Assembly: GCF_010894435.1 (NCBI RefSeq)
Contig: NZ_JAAIXZ010000011.1
Span: 343,337 to 407,336 of the forward strand
DNA: 64,000 nucleotides
Source of the DNA: Pyxidicoccus trucidator
GTDB taxonomy: Bacteria; Myxococcota; Myxococcia; Myxococcales; Myxococcaceae
Direction of reading: 5' to 3'
In this document: piece by piece, positions 8,130 to 16,695 of the stretch
How the letters are laid out: each line of letters starts with the position of its first letter
Numbering within the stretch: position 1 is the stretch's first letter
Notes under the pieces: generated by a model
What the model was told of the DNA's origin: nothing
What the model saw: the letters and a program-made list of their open reading frames with translations, nothing else
The model's database searches: none
Made by a program: the position numbers and the translations under genes

Positions 8130-9791
8130 ATGCACCGGACTTCAACCTTCACTCTCGCGCCGCTCGTGGCGGTGCTGACGCTCGTGACGGGCGTCGCCTG
8201 CGCGGGCGTGCTGCCCCGAGACCCCTACCTCCAGAAGGTAGGACCGGACACGGCCACCGTGGCCTTCCGGCTCGCGGCCGACTGCGCGCCTACCGTCCTG
8301 TTTGGCGAGGGAGCGACCGACCAGTCCACGCCCTCCACGGCCAAGGGGCGCGTGCACGCGGTGGTCCTGACGGGCCTCAAGCCCGCCACCGAGTACACCT
8401 ATGTGGTGGACGCCTGTGGCAAGGCGACGCCGGCCAGGCGCTTCCGCACCGCGCCCACGCCCGGCACGCGCAGCGTGCACTTCACCGCCGTGGGCGACTT
8501 CGGCACGGGCGGCTCGGACCAGAAGCAGGTGGCCGCGGCCATGCTCAAGGCCCGCCCCGAGCTGTTCGTGGCGCTGGGCGACAACGCCTACTCGTCCGGC
8601 ACCGAGTCGGAAATCCAGAACAACCTCTTCGCTCCCATGGCGGAGCTGCTGTCCGAGGTGCCCCTCTTCGCGTCGCTCGGCAACCACGAGTACGTGACGA
8701 ACCAGGGGCAGCCGTACCTGGACAACCTCTACCTGCCGTCCAACAACCCGGCGAACAGCGAGCGCTACTACTCGTTCGACTGGGGCCACGTGCACTTCGT
8801 GGCGCTGGACTCCAACTGCGCCATCGGCCTGGCCTCGTCGGACCGCTGCGCGCTGGCCGCGCAGAAGGCGTGGCTGGAGAAGGACCTGGCCGGCACCACG
8901 CAGCCGTGGAAGGTGGTCTTCTTCCACCACCCGCCCTGGTCCAGCGGCGAGCACGGCTCGCAGCTCGCCATGCGCCGCAACTTCGCGCCCCTCTTCGAGA
9001 AGTACGGCGTGGACCTGGTGCTCACCGGGCATGACCACAACTACGAGCGCAGCAAGCCGATGCAGGGCGACGCCGTGGCGGGCGCGGGCAAGACGGGCAT
9101 CCCCTACCTCGTGGTGGGCGGCGGCGGCGCGTCCCTGCGTCCCTTCGCCACCTCGAAGCCGGCGTGGAGCGTCATCCGCGACGACCAGGCGCATGGCTTC
9201 CTGGACGTGAAGGTCGTCGACGGCACGCTCACCGCGGAGCTGGTGGAGACGGACGGCAAGGTGCTGGACACCTTCACCCTGCGCAAGGAGCTGCCCCCGC
9301 TGGAGCCGCCACCCACGGGCACGCTGACGGTGACGGTGGAGGGCGAGCGGGGCGTGGCCCCGCACAAGGCGCTCTTCCTCGCCACCCCGGGCGTGGCGGG
9401 CTCGAAGGTGACCTGGGACTTCGGTGATGGCGGCTCGGCCGAGGGCACGTCGGTGGAGCACACCTACGCGAAGGCCGGCAGCTACACGGTGACGGCCACG
9501 GCCACGCACGGCACGCAGCTCCAGTCGGCCACCGCCGTGGTGCAGGTGACGGGCTCGGGGAACACGGATGAGGAGACGCCGGTGGACCCGGAGGACCCCT
9601 CGACTCCGGGGGACCCGTCGACTCCGGCGGACCCCGACACGCGGCCCGGGCTGCCTGGGAACCCCTCGGGAGACGACTCGGAAGCGACGGGTGGCCAGTC
9701 CGGGGGCGGCTGCACCGCGAGCCCCACCGCCGCCCTCTTCCCGGCCCTGGGCCTGCTGGTGGCCGGGCTGATGCGGCGGCGCCGCAAGTAG
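8130..9791 (+). CDS. Purple-acid-type metallophosphatase with PKD domain and MYXO-CTERM anchor
   Basis: 553-residue surface phosphatase. Signal peptide at 1-25, then a fibronectin-like N-terminal domain (PYLQKVGPDTATVAFRL) as in purple acid phosphatases. The dinuclear metal-site motifs are complete and in order: GDFG (about 121), GDNAY (about 150), GNHEY (about 189), FFHHPPWSSGEHGS (about 271) and GHDHNYER (about 301). A PKD domain (TWDFGDGGSAEGTSVEHTYA) occupies about 395-475, followed by an Asp/Pro/Thr linker and the MYXO-CTERM signal: Gly-Cys (SGGGCTAS), a hydrophobic helix and RRRRK. MYXO-CTERM proteins are processed and displayed on the myxobacterial surface. It probably releases phosphate from extracellular esters. 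Its place directly after the porin/VTC/DUF4956 run suggests a shared phosphate theme, though it may have its own promoter in the 130-bp gap. Confidence 0.93.
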   Translation: MHRTSTFTLAPLVAVLTLVTGVACAGVLPRDPYLQKVGPDTATVAFRLAADCAPTVLFGEGATDQSTPSTAKGRVHAVVLTGLKPATEYTYVVDACGKATPARRFRTAPTPGTRSVHFTAVGDFGTGGSDQKQVAAAMLKARPELFVALGDNAYSSGTESEIQNNLFAPMAELLSEVPLFASLGNHEYVTNQGQPYLDNLYLPSNNPANSERYYSFDWGHVHFVALDSNCAIGLASSDRCALAAQKAWLEKDLAGTTQPWKVVFFHHPPWSSGEHGSQLAMRRNFAPLFEKYGVDLVLTGHDHNYERSKPMQGDAVAGAGKTGIPYLVVGGGGASLRPFATSKPAWSVIRDDQAHGFLDVKVVDGTLTAELVETDGKVLDTFTLRKELPPLEPPPTGTLTVTVEGERGVAPHKALFLATPGVAGSKVTWDFGDGGSAEGTSVEHTYAKAGSYTVTATATHGTQLQSATAVVQVTGSGNTDEETPVDPEDPSTPGDPSTPADPDTRPGLPGNPSGDDSEATGGQSGGGCTASPTAALFPALGLLVAGLMRRRRK

Positions 9792-9808
9792 GCGCCTGAA
9801 GCCCCGCT

Positions 9809-9834
9809 CCCTTGTCCGGAACATCGGACAAGGG
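9809..9834. terminator. Perfect 10-bp stem-loop after phosphatase gene
   Basis: CCCTTGTCCG pairs with CGGACAAGGG across a 6-nt loop, 18 bp after the phosphatase stop. There is no T tract. It is the first of three stem-loops in this gap: the second is CCCCTCG-GGAA-CGAGGGG at 9842-9859 and the third CGGTGGAC-CTAC-GTCCACCG at 9902-9921. The first probably terminates the upstream transcript; the third lies 64 bp before the next start and could belong to its leader. Confidence 0.7.
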
Positions 9835-9984
9835 GCCCATGCCCCTCGGGAACGAGGGGTCCCGCGCCCCTCCGGGAGGCCGCGGCCCCGCCCGGGTGGC
9901 TCGGTGGACCTACGTCCACCGGCCCCCGGGTTTGCTTTCGGGGCTTGTCAAGCCGGCCCGGGGGATGCAAAGGCCCATTCCGCC

Positions 9985-11781
9985 ATGGCCATCAAACGCA
10001 AGTCCCGCCCGGTCTCCCGGCCGGCCCCGAAGAAGTTCTCCGCCGACAGGTCCGGGAAACAGCCCGAGTCCACCGAGCGTCCCCGACGCTCCGAGGACCC
10101 GCGCCGCACCGAGCGCACTGAGCGTTCCGAGCGCCCCCAGCGCGCCGACTCGCCGCGCAAAGCCGAGCGCACGGAGCGTCCGCGACGCGCTGATGACACG
10201 CGCGGTGGTGAGCGCGCCGAGCGGCCTCGACGCACCGAGGAAGCACGTGGTGGCGAGCGCGCGGAGCGGCCTCGACGCACCGAGGACGCGCGCGGCGGCG
10301 AGCGTGCCCAGCGCCCGGAAGGCCCCGGCGCCGGCCGCACCGAACGCGCCTGGCGCTCGGACGGCACCGGCCGCTTCGGCCACGCCAAGCGCGGTAAAGA
10401 CGGCGAGCGCCCCGTGCGGGTCTCCCCCGCCCAGCGCGCGAAGAACCCCGAACGCTACGAGCGCCCCGTGCGCGAGGACCTCGTCCTCCAGGCGTGCCTC
10501 GAAGCCTACGGCGCCGTCCGTCACGAGGGCCGCCTGTCGGACCGGGCCCTCGACTTCGTCCTGCGCCACAAGAAGAACCTCTATTCCAACGAGCGCCGCG
10601 CCGTGGCCGAGCGCGTCTACGGCCTGCTGCGCCGCCAGCGCACGGTGGACTTCCTCCTGTACCGCGCGCACCCGCGCTTCGACGCGCTCGACAAGACGCG
10701 CCAGGACGTGCTGCGGCTGGCCACCTCGCGCATCCTCTACGGCGAGCCCGTGGGCATGGTGACGCACACCAGCGCCCTGACGGGCGCGGACGCCGAGGCC
10801 CTGAGCGCCCTGCCCGACGCCGCCGCCGCGCTGGAGGCCCTGCCGGAGCGCGAGCGCTTCCCCATCGCCGCCTCGCTGCCCGACTTCCTCGCCGAGCTGT
10901 TCCGCAAGCAGTTCGGCCGTGACGCCGCCCGCGCCGTCGAGGCGATGAACGAGCGCGCGCCCCTCACCGCCCGCGCCAACCTCCTCAAGGAGGACCGCGA
11001 AGCGCTGGCGAAGCGCCTGAAGGCCGAGGGCGTGGACACCAACCCCACCCCGCTGTCGCCCATGGGCCTGCTCCTGGAGTCGCGCCTCAACGTCTTCTCG
11101 CTGGAGAGCTTCCGCGAGGGCTTCCTGGAGCTCCAGGACGAGGGCAGCCAGCTGCTCGGCATGCTGGTGGACGCTCCGCCCACGCGCGTGGTGGACGCCT
11201 GCGCGGGCGCGGGCGGCAAGACGCTGCAACTGGCCGCGCAGATGAAGAACCGGGGAGACCTGCACGCGCTCGACGTGGACGAGCGGCGCATGGAGGACCT
11301 CAAGAAGCGCGCGCGCCGCGCGGGCGTGCACAACGTGCGCACCCAGCTCATCCCCCACGAGGGCCCGGAAGCGGACGCCGCGCTGGAGCCCCTCAAGGGC
11401 AAGGCTGACCGCGTGCTGGTGGACGCGCCGTGCAGCGGCACCGGCACCTTCCGCCGCAAGCCGGACGCGCGCTACCGCCTCACGCCCGAGGATTTGGAGA
11501 TGCACGTGGGCCGGCAGAAGGCCCTGCTGGCGCGCTTCGCCATGCTGGTGAAGCCGGGCGGCCGCCTCATCTACGGCACGTGCAGCGTGCTGCGCGACGA
11601 GAACGAAAACGTCATCGAGGACTTCCTGTCCAAGCACCCCGACTTCACCGTGCGCCCGGTGGCGGAGCTGCTGGGCCCCGAGCTGGGACCGAAGCTGGGC
11701 CCCGGCCCGTTCCTGCGACTGGCGCCGCACACGCACGGCACCGACGGCTTCTTCGGCGCCGTGCTCGTCCGCGCGAAGTAG
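9985..11781 (+). CDS. rsmB: RsmB/NOP2-family RNA cytosine-C5 methyltransferase with Arg/Glu-rich extension
   Basis: 598 residues. The C-terminal ~250 residues are a SAM-dependent m5C RNA methyltransferase: SAM-binding DACAGAGGKTLQLA, motif IV APCSGTGTFRRKPD with the PC cysteine, and motif VI YGTCSVLRDENEN with the TC catalytic cysteine. The middle (about 155-300) is the NusB-like RNA-binding region (RRQRTVDFLLYRAHPRF) seen in RsmB, which makes m5C967 in 16S rRNA. The first ~155 residues are an Arg/Glu/Pro-rich tract with 15-residue tandem repeats, absent from most RsmB proteins. ATG 9985 (MAIKRKSRP) is preferred over ATG 9904, because the latter would place hairpin 9902-9921 in the coding region. 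RsmB is the likeliest identity; another NOP2 paralogue is possible. Confidence 0.85.
   Translation: MAIKRKSRPVSRPAPKKFSADRSGKQPESTERPRRSEDPRRTERTERSERPQRADSPRKAERTERPRRADDTRGGERAERPRRTEEARGGERAERPRRTEDARGGERAQRPEGPGAGRTERAWRSDGTGRFGHAKRGKDGERPVRVSPAQRAKNPERYERPVREDLVLQACLEAYGAVRHEGRLSDRALDFVLRHKKNLYSNERRAVAERVYGLLRRQRTVDFLLYRAHPRFDALDKTRQDVLRLATSRILYGEPVGMVTHTSALTGADAEALSALPDAAAALEALPERERFPIAASLPDFLAELFRKQFGRDAARAVEAMNERAPLTARANLLKEDREALAKRLKAEGVDTNPTPLSPMGLLLESRLNVFSLESFREGFLELQDEGSQLLGMLVDAPPTRVVDACAGAGGKTLQLAAQMKNRGDLHALDVDERRMEDLKKRARRAGVHNVRTQLIPHEGPEADAALEPLKGKADRVLVDAPCSGTGTFRRKPDARYRLTPEDLEMHVGRQKALLARFAMLVKPGGRLIYGTCSVLRDENENVIEDFLSKHPDFTVRPVAELLGPELGPKLGPGPFLRLAPHTHGTDGFFGAVLVRAK
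10201..10335 (+). repeat. 45-bp tandem repeats coding for RGGER-type units
   Basis: Two near-identical 45-bp copies (10201-10245, 10246-10290) and a degenerate third encode RGGERAERPRRTE-like units in the basic/acidic N-terminal extension of the methyltransferase. The composition (RGG with alternating charge) is typical of flexible RNA-binding tails. Confidence 0.8.
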
Positions 11782-11805
11782 CCTCCAAGGAGAAAGCCAC
11801 CGGTC

Positions 11806-13584
11806 ATGCCCCAAGCCGTCCGCTACCGCGTTTCCATGTCCCGGCCGCACTCGCACCTCCTGGAGGTCGAGGCGACCTTCCCCGAGGGTCCCGTCGAGCT
11901 CGACGCCATGCTCCCGGTGTGGACGCCGGGCAGCTACCTGGTACGCGAGTTCGCCCGGCATGTGCAGGACCTGACCGCGTCAGGCCCGGACGGCGCGCCG
12001 CTGCCGGTGCGGCGCACGGACAAGCGCACCTGGCGCGTGCAGGCGGACGGGCAGGCCGTCACCCTGCGCTACCGCGTCTATGCGAACGAGCTGACGGTGC
12101 GCACCAGCCACCTGGACGGCACGCACGCCTTCATCAACGGCGCCTGCGTGTTCCTCTACACGCAGGCCACGCTCGGCCTGGAGCACCACGTCCGCGTGGA
12201 GGCTCCGCCGGGCTGGCGCGCCTTCTGCGCGCTGGGGCAGCGCGAGGAGTCCTTCGTCGCGCAGGACTACGACACGCTGGTGGACAGCCCCTTCGAGGTG
12301 GGGCCCCACACGCCCCTCACCTTCACCGCCGCGGGCGTCCCGCACGAGGTGGTGGTGTGGGGCGATACCGTGCAGGACACGGAGCGGCTGTGCGCGGACC
12401 TGCAGCGCATCTGCGAGGCCCAGGCGCGCATGTACGGCGGGCTGCCCGTCCCCCGTTACCTCTTCCTGCTGTACCTGACGGACAAGGGCCGGGGCGGGCT
12501 GGAGCACCAGGCCAGCACCGCCCTGCTCTTCCCCCGCGCGGGGCTGGCCAGCTCGCGCGGCTGGGAAGACCTGCTCACCCTGGCGGCGCATGAGTACTTC
12601 CACCTGTGGAACATCAAGCGGGTGAAGCCCCGGGCGCTGGTGCCCTTCGACTACTCGCAGGAGAACTACACCTCGCTGCTGTGGGCCTTCGAGGGCTCCA
12701 CCGCGTACTACGACAACCTCTTCGTGCGCCGCGCGGGGCTGATGTCCGCGCAGCGCTACGTCACCCGGCTGGGCGAGACGCTCACCCACCTGCACGCCAC
12801 CCCGGGGCGCCGGGTGCAGACGCTGGCCGAGGCGTCGCTGGTGGCCTGGGTGAAGCACTACCGCCCGGACGAGCACTCGCCCAACAGCGCCATCTCCTAC
12901 TACCTCAAGGGCGAGGTGGTCTCCGCGCTGCTGGACCTCGAAATCCGCCGTGCCACCGGTGACGCGAAGAGCCTGGACGACGTGATGCGCCTGCTGTGGG
13001 AGCGTCACGGCGACGGCTCCGGCGTCCCCGAGGACGGCGTGGAGGCGGCGGCGAGCGAGGTGGCGGGCACGGACCTCACGCCCTTCTTCGACCGCGCGCT
13101 GCGCACCACGGAGGAGCTGGACTACTCCGCCTTCTCGCACGTGGGCCTGGAGCCGAGCTTCCGCCCGCGCGAGTCCACCAGCGACAAGGGCGGCACCCCG
13201 CCGCCCAAGGGCAAGGCCGGCGAGGCCCGGCCCCGGGGCTGGCTGGGCCTCACCACCAAGGGCAACTCCACGGTGGCCACGGTGCTGGAGGGCTCGCCCG
13301 CGCAGGAGGCCGGCCTCTACGTGGAGGACGACGTGTTGGCGCTGGACGGGTGGAAGGTGGACGGCGCCGGCCTGCTCAGCCGCTGCGAGGACCGCAGGCC
13401 GGGGGAGACGGTGCGGGTGACTGTGTTCCGCCGCGACAGGCTGCTGGAGGTGCCGGTGGTGCTGGGGCAGAAGCCCGCGGATGCCGTGTGGCTGTCCCGG
13501 GTGGAGCGTCCCACGGACGCACAGAAGGCGGCATACCAGGCGTGGCTCGGCGCCCCCTGGGACGAGGCCCCCGGCCCGTCATAG
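11806..13584 (+). CDS. M61-family glycyl aminopeptidase with PDZ domain
   Basis: 592-residue zinc metallopeptidase of family M61. An N-terminal beta-sandwich (residues 1-170, PVWTPGSYLVREFARHVQDL) is followed by the catalytic domain with AAHEYFHLWNIKRVKP (HExxH at about 262-266) and the downstream glutamate in LLWAFEGSTAYYDN. Residues about 475-560 form a PDZ domain (RGWLGLTTKGNSTVATVLEG, then SPAQEAGL). No signal peptide is visible, so a cytoplasmic location is likely. M61 enzymes remove N-terminal glycine or alanine and are common in Proteobacteria and Myxococcota. AAGGAG lies about 13 bp before the ATG, 25 bp after the methyltransferase stop. Confidence 0.93.
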   Translation: MPQAVRYRVSMSRPHSHLLEVEATFPEGPVELDAMLPVWTPGSYLVREFARHVQDLTASGPDGAPLPVRRTDKRTWRVQADGQAVTLRYRVYANELTVRTSHLDGTHAFINGACVFLYTQATLGLEHHVRVEAPPGWRAFCALGQREESFVAQDYDTLVDSPFEVGPHTPLTFTAAGVPHEVVVWGDTVQDTERLCADLQRICEAQARMYGGLPVPRYLFLLYLTDKGRGGLEHQASTALLFPRAGLASSRGWEDLLTLAAHEYFHLWNIKRVKPRALVPFDYSQENYTSLLWAFEGSTAYYDNLFVRRAGLMSAQRYVTRLGETLTHLHATPGRRVQTLAEASLVAWVKHYRPDEHSPNSAISYYLKGEVVSALLDLEIRRATGDAKSLDDVMRLLWERHGDGSGVPEDGVEAAASEVAGTDLTPFFDRALRTTEELDYSAFSHVGLEPSFRPRESTSDKGGTPPPKGKAGEARPRGWLGLTTKGNSTVATVLEGSPAQEAGLYVEDDVLALDGWKVDGAGLLSRCEDRRPGETVRVTVFRRDRLLEVPVVLGQKPADAVWLSRVERPTDAQKAAYQAWLGAPWDEAPGPS

Positions 13585-13595
13585 GCTTCGGGGCG

Positions 13596-15071
13596 ATGAA
13601 CGCCCTGCCCCCGGACGTCCTGGACGCGGACTCGCCGCCGCCCTTCTGCAAGAGTCACCCACGCGCTCCCGCCGGCTGGCGCTGTCAGCGCTGCGACGCG
13701 GCGCTGTGCCCGGACTGCGCCGTGGGCCGGCGCGCGCAGACGGTGGAGTTGGTGGGGTGTGGCCTCTGTGGGAGCGGCGCCTCGCCCATCCTCGCCCACC
13801 GCCGACGCACGCCCCTGGCCGGGCGGCTGAAGGACGCGTGGCGCTACGTCTTCACCTCCTCCGGGTTCCAGGTGCTGATGGCCGTGAGCCTCACCCTGGC
13901 GTTCCTGTCGTGGATGACGGAGATGGTCATCGTCTTCCTGAAGGTGCTGCCCCTGGCGCTGTACGGCAGCATGTTCTGGGCGACCTTCTTCACCCTGGTG
14001 CGCGACACGTCCCGGGGGGAGCTGGAGCTGGACACGCCGGAGTTCATCGAGTTCTTCCGCGACGGCATCCTCCCCGGCCTCCGCGGGCTGACGGCCGCCA
14101 CCCTCGTCTGGGTGCCGGCCATCCTCTACGTCGGCTTCCTGCGCCCGGGCAGCACCGGCTGGAGCACGCTCGGCCTCATCCTGACGGGGGACGTCACGCC
14201 CCAGGGGCTACTGGGAGACCCCGTGCTCTGGGGCCTGCTGGTGCTGGGCGTGGTGTGGCTGCCCCAGGCGCTCCTCGTCACCGCGGCGGGCATGCCGCCC
14301 ACGGCCATCATCAACGTGCCCAGGGTGCTGCGCATGGTGCAGGGGCTCGGCCGCGACTACCTGCTGACCGCGGGCGTGCTCGCCCTGCTCGGCGCGGCGC
14401 ACCTGGCACTGCACGCCGTGGCCTTCGGACTGCGGGCGCTGGACCTGTTCATCGTCTCGCGCGTGCTGGCGGAGGGCCTCACCCTGCTCGTCCCCTTCAC
14501 CGCGGCGCACGTGCTGGGGTTGCTGCTGTACGTGCGGGGCGACTCGCTGGGCTACGGCGTGGACCGCGACTACCTGGAGCCCGTGCTGGGCAGCACCCGG
14601 CCCCGCCTGGCCGCCCCGCCCATGCGCGACGACGCGCCGTTTCCCGAGGCTCCCGAGGGCGCGACGCTGGTCGATGTCCCGGACGCCGACCAGCGCGCCG
14701 CGAGCGAGGGGCTCACCGCGCTGGCCTCGGCGGTGGAGGCGCGAGACGTCCCCCAGGCCATGGCCCTGTATGCGACGTTGAGAGGACAACCGAAGGCGCG
14801 TGTCCCTCCGGCGCACCACCTGTTCGTCGGACAGGCCGCGGCAGTGGAAGGAAACTTCCCACTGGCGGTACAGGCGTTGGAGTCCGCGGCAGATGTGGCG
14901 CCAGATGACCCCACCGCGCCCCGTGCGTTGGTACTTCTGGCGCGCGTGTTGGGCGAGCGGATGCAGGATGTGGGGCGCGCGGAGGAAGTCTATCGCTACG
15001 TGTTGCACCGCTATCCGGACTCGAGCGCGGCGCGCTTCGCACGAGAGCGCGTGGCTCCGTCATCCGACTGA
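13596..15071 (+). CDS. B-box-type zinc-finger membrane protein with C-terminal TPR-like region
   Basis: 491-residue protein of unknown function. The N-terminus has a Cys/His cluster (FCKSHPRAPAGWRCQRCDAA, then LCPDCAVG and GCGLCG) resembling B-box zinc fingers. At least five hydrophobic segments follow between residues about 85 and 315 (VLMAVSLTLAFLSWMTEMV; MFWATFFTLV; GLLVLGVVWLPQALLVTAAG; LLTAGVLALLGAAHLALHAV). The last ~130 residues are helical with TPR-like spacing (LTALASAVEARDVPQAMALY; LFVGQAAAVEGNFPLAVQAL). ATG 13596 follows the M61 stop by 11 bp. Proteins with this order are frequent in myxobacteria and uncharacterised. Confidence 0.85.
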   Translation: MNALPPDVLDADSPPPFCKSHPRAPAGWRCQRCDAALCPDCAVGRRAQTVELVGCGLCGSGASPILAHRRRTPLAGRLKDAWRYVFTSSGFQVLMAVSLTLAFLSWMTEMVIVFLKVLPLALYGSMFWATFFTLVRDTSRGELELDTPEFIEFFRDGILPGLRGLTAATLVWVPAILYVGFLRPGSTGWSTLGLILTGDVTPQGLLGDPVLWGLLVLGVVWLPQALLVTAAGMPPTAIINVPRVLRMVQGLGRDYLLTAGVLALLGAAHLALHAVAFGLRALDLFIVSRVLAEGLTLLVPFTAAHVLGLLLYVRGDSLGYGVDRDYLEPVLGSTRPRLAAPPMRDDAPFPEAPEGATLVDVPDADQRAASEGLTALASAVEARDVPQAMALYATLRGQPKARVPPAHHLFVGQAAAVEGNFPLAVQALESAADVAPDDPTAPRALVLLARVLGERMQDVGRAEEVYRYVLHRYPDSSAARFARERVAPSSD

Positions 15072-15088
15072 CACGGACATTGCAGTGC

Positions 15089-15115
15089 GCCTCCTGAGAC
15101 ACCACCTTGGGAGGC
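15089..15115 (+). promoter_or_regulatory. Stem-loop that would cover the ribosome binding site
   Basis: GCCTCC (15089-15094) can pair with GGAGGC (15110-15115) across a 15-nt loop. The right arm is the Shine-Dalgarno sequence of the lipoprotein starting at 15119. With only 6 bp the stem is short, so a regulatory role is a suggestion. Confidence 0.35.
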
Positions 15116-15118
15116 ATC

Positions 15119-15502
15119 ATGAATCGGGTGCGAGGGTTCTCATGGCTGGTCGGTCTCCTCTTCATCGCCGCGTGCGACGAGGCACCGCGGATGGAGCGTG
15201 GAGGTGACGACTGCCAGGCGGAGTTGGTGGCGTTGAGGGTGGAGGTGCTGAACGCGGAGGGGGCACGTGTGCGGGGGGCCACCGTCACGGCCACCAACAC
15301 GGCGTCGAACGTGAGCATCACCGGTGTCACGGATGAGGACGGTGTCTCCACCGCCGTCAACGAGTCGCTCGCGCCCAGCCCGGTGCGCGTGGTGGCCAGC
15401 GCGGGCTCCAAGGTGTCGTCGCCCCAGCGCATCGAATGGACGTGCGACGCCTGCAACTGCACGCCGGAGCCGAGCACGCTGCGGCTCCAGTTGAACCCGT
15501 AG
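15119..15502 (+). CDS. Small lipoprotein with Ig/carboxypeptidase-regulatory-like domain
   Basis: 127-residue lipoprotein. Signal peptide MNRVRGFSWLVGLLFIAAC has its lipobox cysteine at residue 19. The mature part contains a beta-rich module (LRVEVLNAEGARVRGATVTA, then GVTDEDGVSTAVNE) resembling carboxypeptidase regulatory-like or Big-type repeats, and a terminal Cys-rich piece CDACNC. The ATG at 15119 is placed by GGGAGG 4-9 bp upstream; an upstream TTG is less likely. Function unknown. Confidence 0.8.
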   Translation: MNRVRGFSWLVGLLFIAACDEAPRMERGGDDCQAELVALRVEVLNAEGARVRGATVTATNTASNVSITGVTDEDGVSTAVNESLAPSPVRVVASAGSKVSSPQRIEWTCDACNCTPEPSTLRLQLNP

Positions 15503-15813
15503 GGGCAGCCGGAGTGGGAAGCGCCAGGCTGGAGCCCGGCACGATGCGGCTCCCTCTGGCCCCGTAGACGCGCCCGGTGCCGCACTTCGTACCAGGGTGG
15601 TTGTGCTGGCCCCTCCGCCTGGGGTACTGCATTGCGTCATGCGCGACGCCCCCCTGCCCTCCCAGCGTCCGGCCTTCTCCGTCCACCGGGCGAGCCGCCA
15701 GTCGGGCGCCGCCCGCTCCGTGGCCTGCGGAACGTGTCCAGGCGGGCGGCGGGTTCCCACTCCACGAGGTAATGCTGGCTTGCTACCTCCAAGGTAGGCT
15801 CCCGGTCATCACC

Positions 15814-16695
15814 ATGTCCGCAGACACCGTGGAACAGCTTCTCCTGTGCGCGCTCTCCGAGCTGACGGAGCGCTATGTCACCCACTCCCAGCCCGTGCCT
15901 GCTGGACTGCTGGAGGCCCTCGACGGGGACTCGCGGCGCGGGGCGCGTGAGCTCGCCCGCCGGATTCGGGGGCGGCAGGAGCGCAACCGCTCCGAGGGCC
16001 AGCGCCTGCGCCACCTGCTGAAGTTCGAGGTGGAGCTGTGGGAGCAGGGGCTCACGCACGTGGCGGGCGTGGACGAGGCGGGCATGGCGCCGCTGGCCGG
16101 CCCGGTGGTGGCCGCCGCGGCGGTGCTGCCGAAGGGCTACCGGCTGAAGGGGCTGGACGACTCGAAGAAGATTCTCGACGCGGAGAAGCGCGAGGAGCTG
16201 GCCGTGGCCATCAAGCGGGACGCGGTGGCGTGGGCGGTGGGCCGGGCGGAGGTGGAGGAAATCGACCGCATCAACATCTACCACGCGGGCCTGCTGGCCA
16301 TGCGCCGCGCGGTGGAGGGGCTGGGGCTGAAGCCGGACTTCGTGCTGGTGGACGCACGGAAGATTCCGGAGTGCCCCTGCCCGCAGCGCGGCATCATCAA
16401 GGGCGACACGCTCTCCATGAGCATCGCCGCGGCCTCCATCCTGGCGAAGACGACCCGCGACAGGATGATGGCGGAGCTGGACACGCGGTACCCGGGCTAC
16501 GGACTGGCGGCCCACAAGGGCTACCCGACGCCGCAGCACGTGCAGGCGCTGAAGGAGAAGGGCGTGCTGCCCATCCACCGCCGCAGCTTCGCGCCGGTGC
16601 GCGAGGCGCTCGGGCTGGGGCCTGCCTCCATGCCTTCCGCCGTGCAGACGGAGCTGTTCGCCGCTATCCCTACCGCGACGACGACCAAATCGTGA
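15814..16695 (+). CDS. rnhB: Ribonuclease HII with N-terminal extension
   Basis: Ribonuclease HII cleaves the RNA strand of RNA-DNA hybrids and starts ribonucleotide excision. The 293-residue product has an extra helical domain of about 80 residues in front of the catalytic core, longer than the usual 200-230. The core opens with VAGVDEAGMAPLAGPVVAAA (DEAG metal site), continues LDDSKKI, and has the third acidic site VLVDARKIP and KGDTLSMSIAAASILAKTTRD. The motif is DEAGMAPLAGPV where most RNases HII read DEAGRGPLAGPV. ATG 15814 (MSADTVEQLL) fits the composition; an ATG at 15772 is possible. It overlaps the next gene by GTGA. Confidence 0.93.
   Translation: MSADTVEQLLLCALSELTERYVTHSQPVPAGLLEALDGDSRRGARELARRIRGRQERNRSEGQRLRHLLKFEVELWEQGLTHVAGVDEAGMAPLAGPVVAAAAVLPKGYRLKGLDDSKKILDAEKREELAVAIKRDAVAWAVGRAEVEEIDRINIYHAGLLAMRRAVEGLGLKPDFVLVDARKIPECPCPQRGIIKGDTLSMSIAAASILAKTTRDRMMAELDTRYPGYGLAAHKGYPTPQHVQALKEKGVLPIHRRSFAPVREALGLGPASMPSAVQTELFAAIPTATTTKS

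Noticed and set aside
10201..10335. CRISPR-like repeats
   Set aside because: Regular 45-bp repeats have no unique spacers and are in-frame coding sequence.
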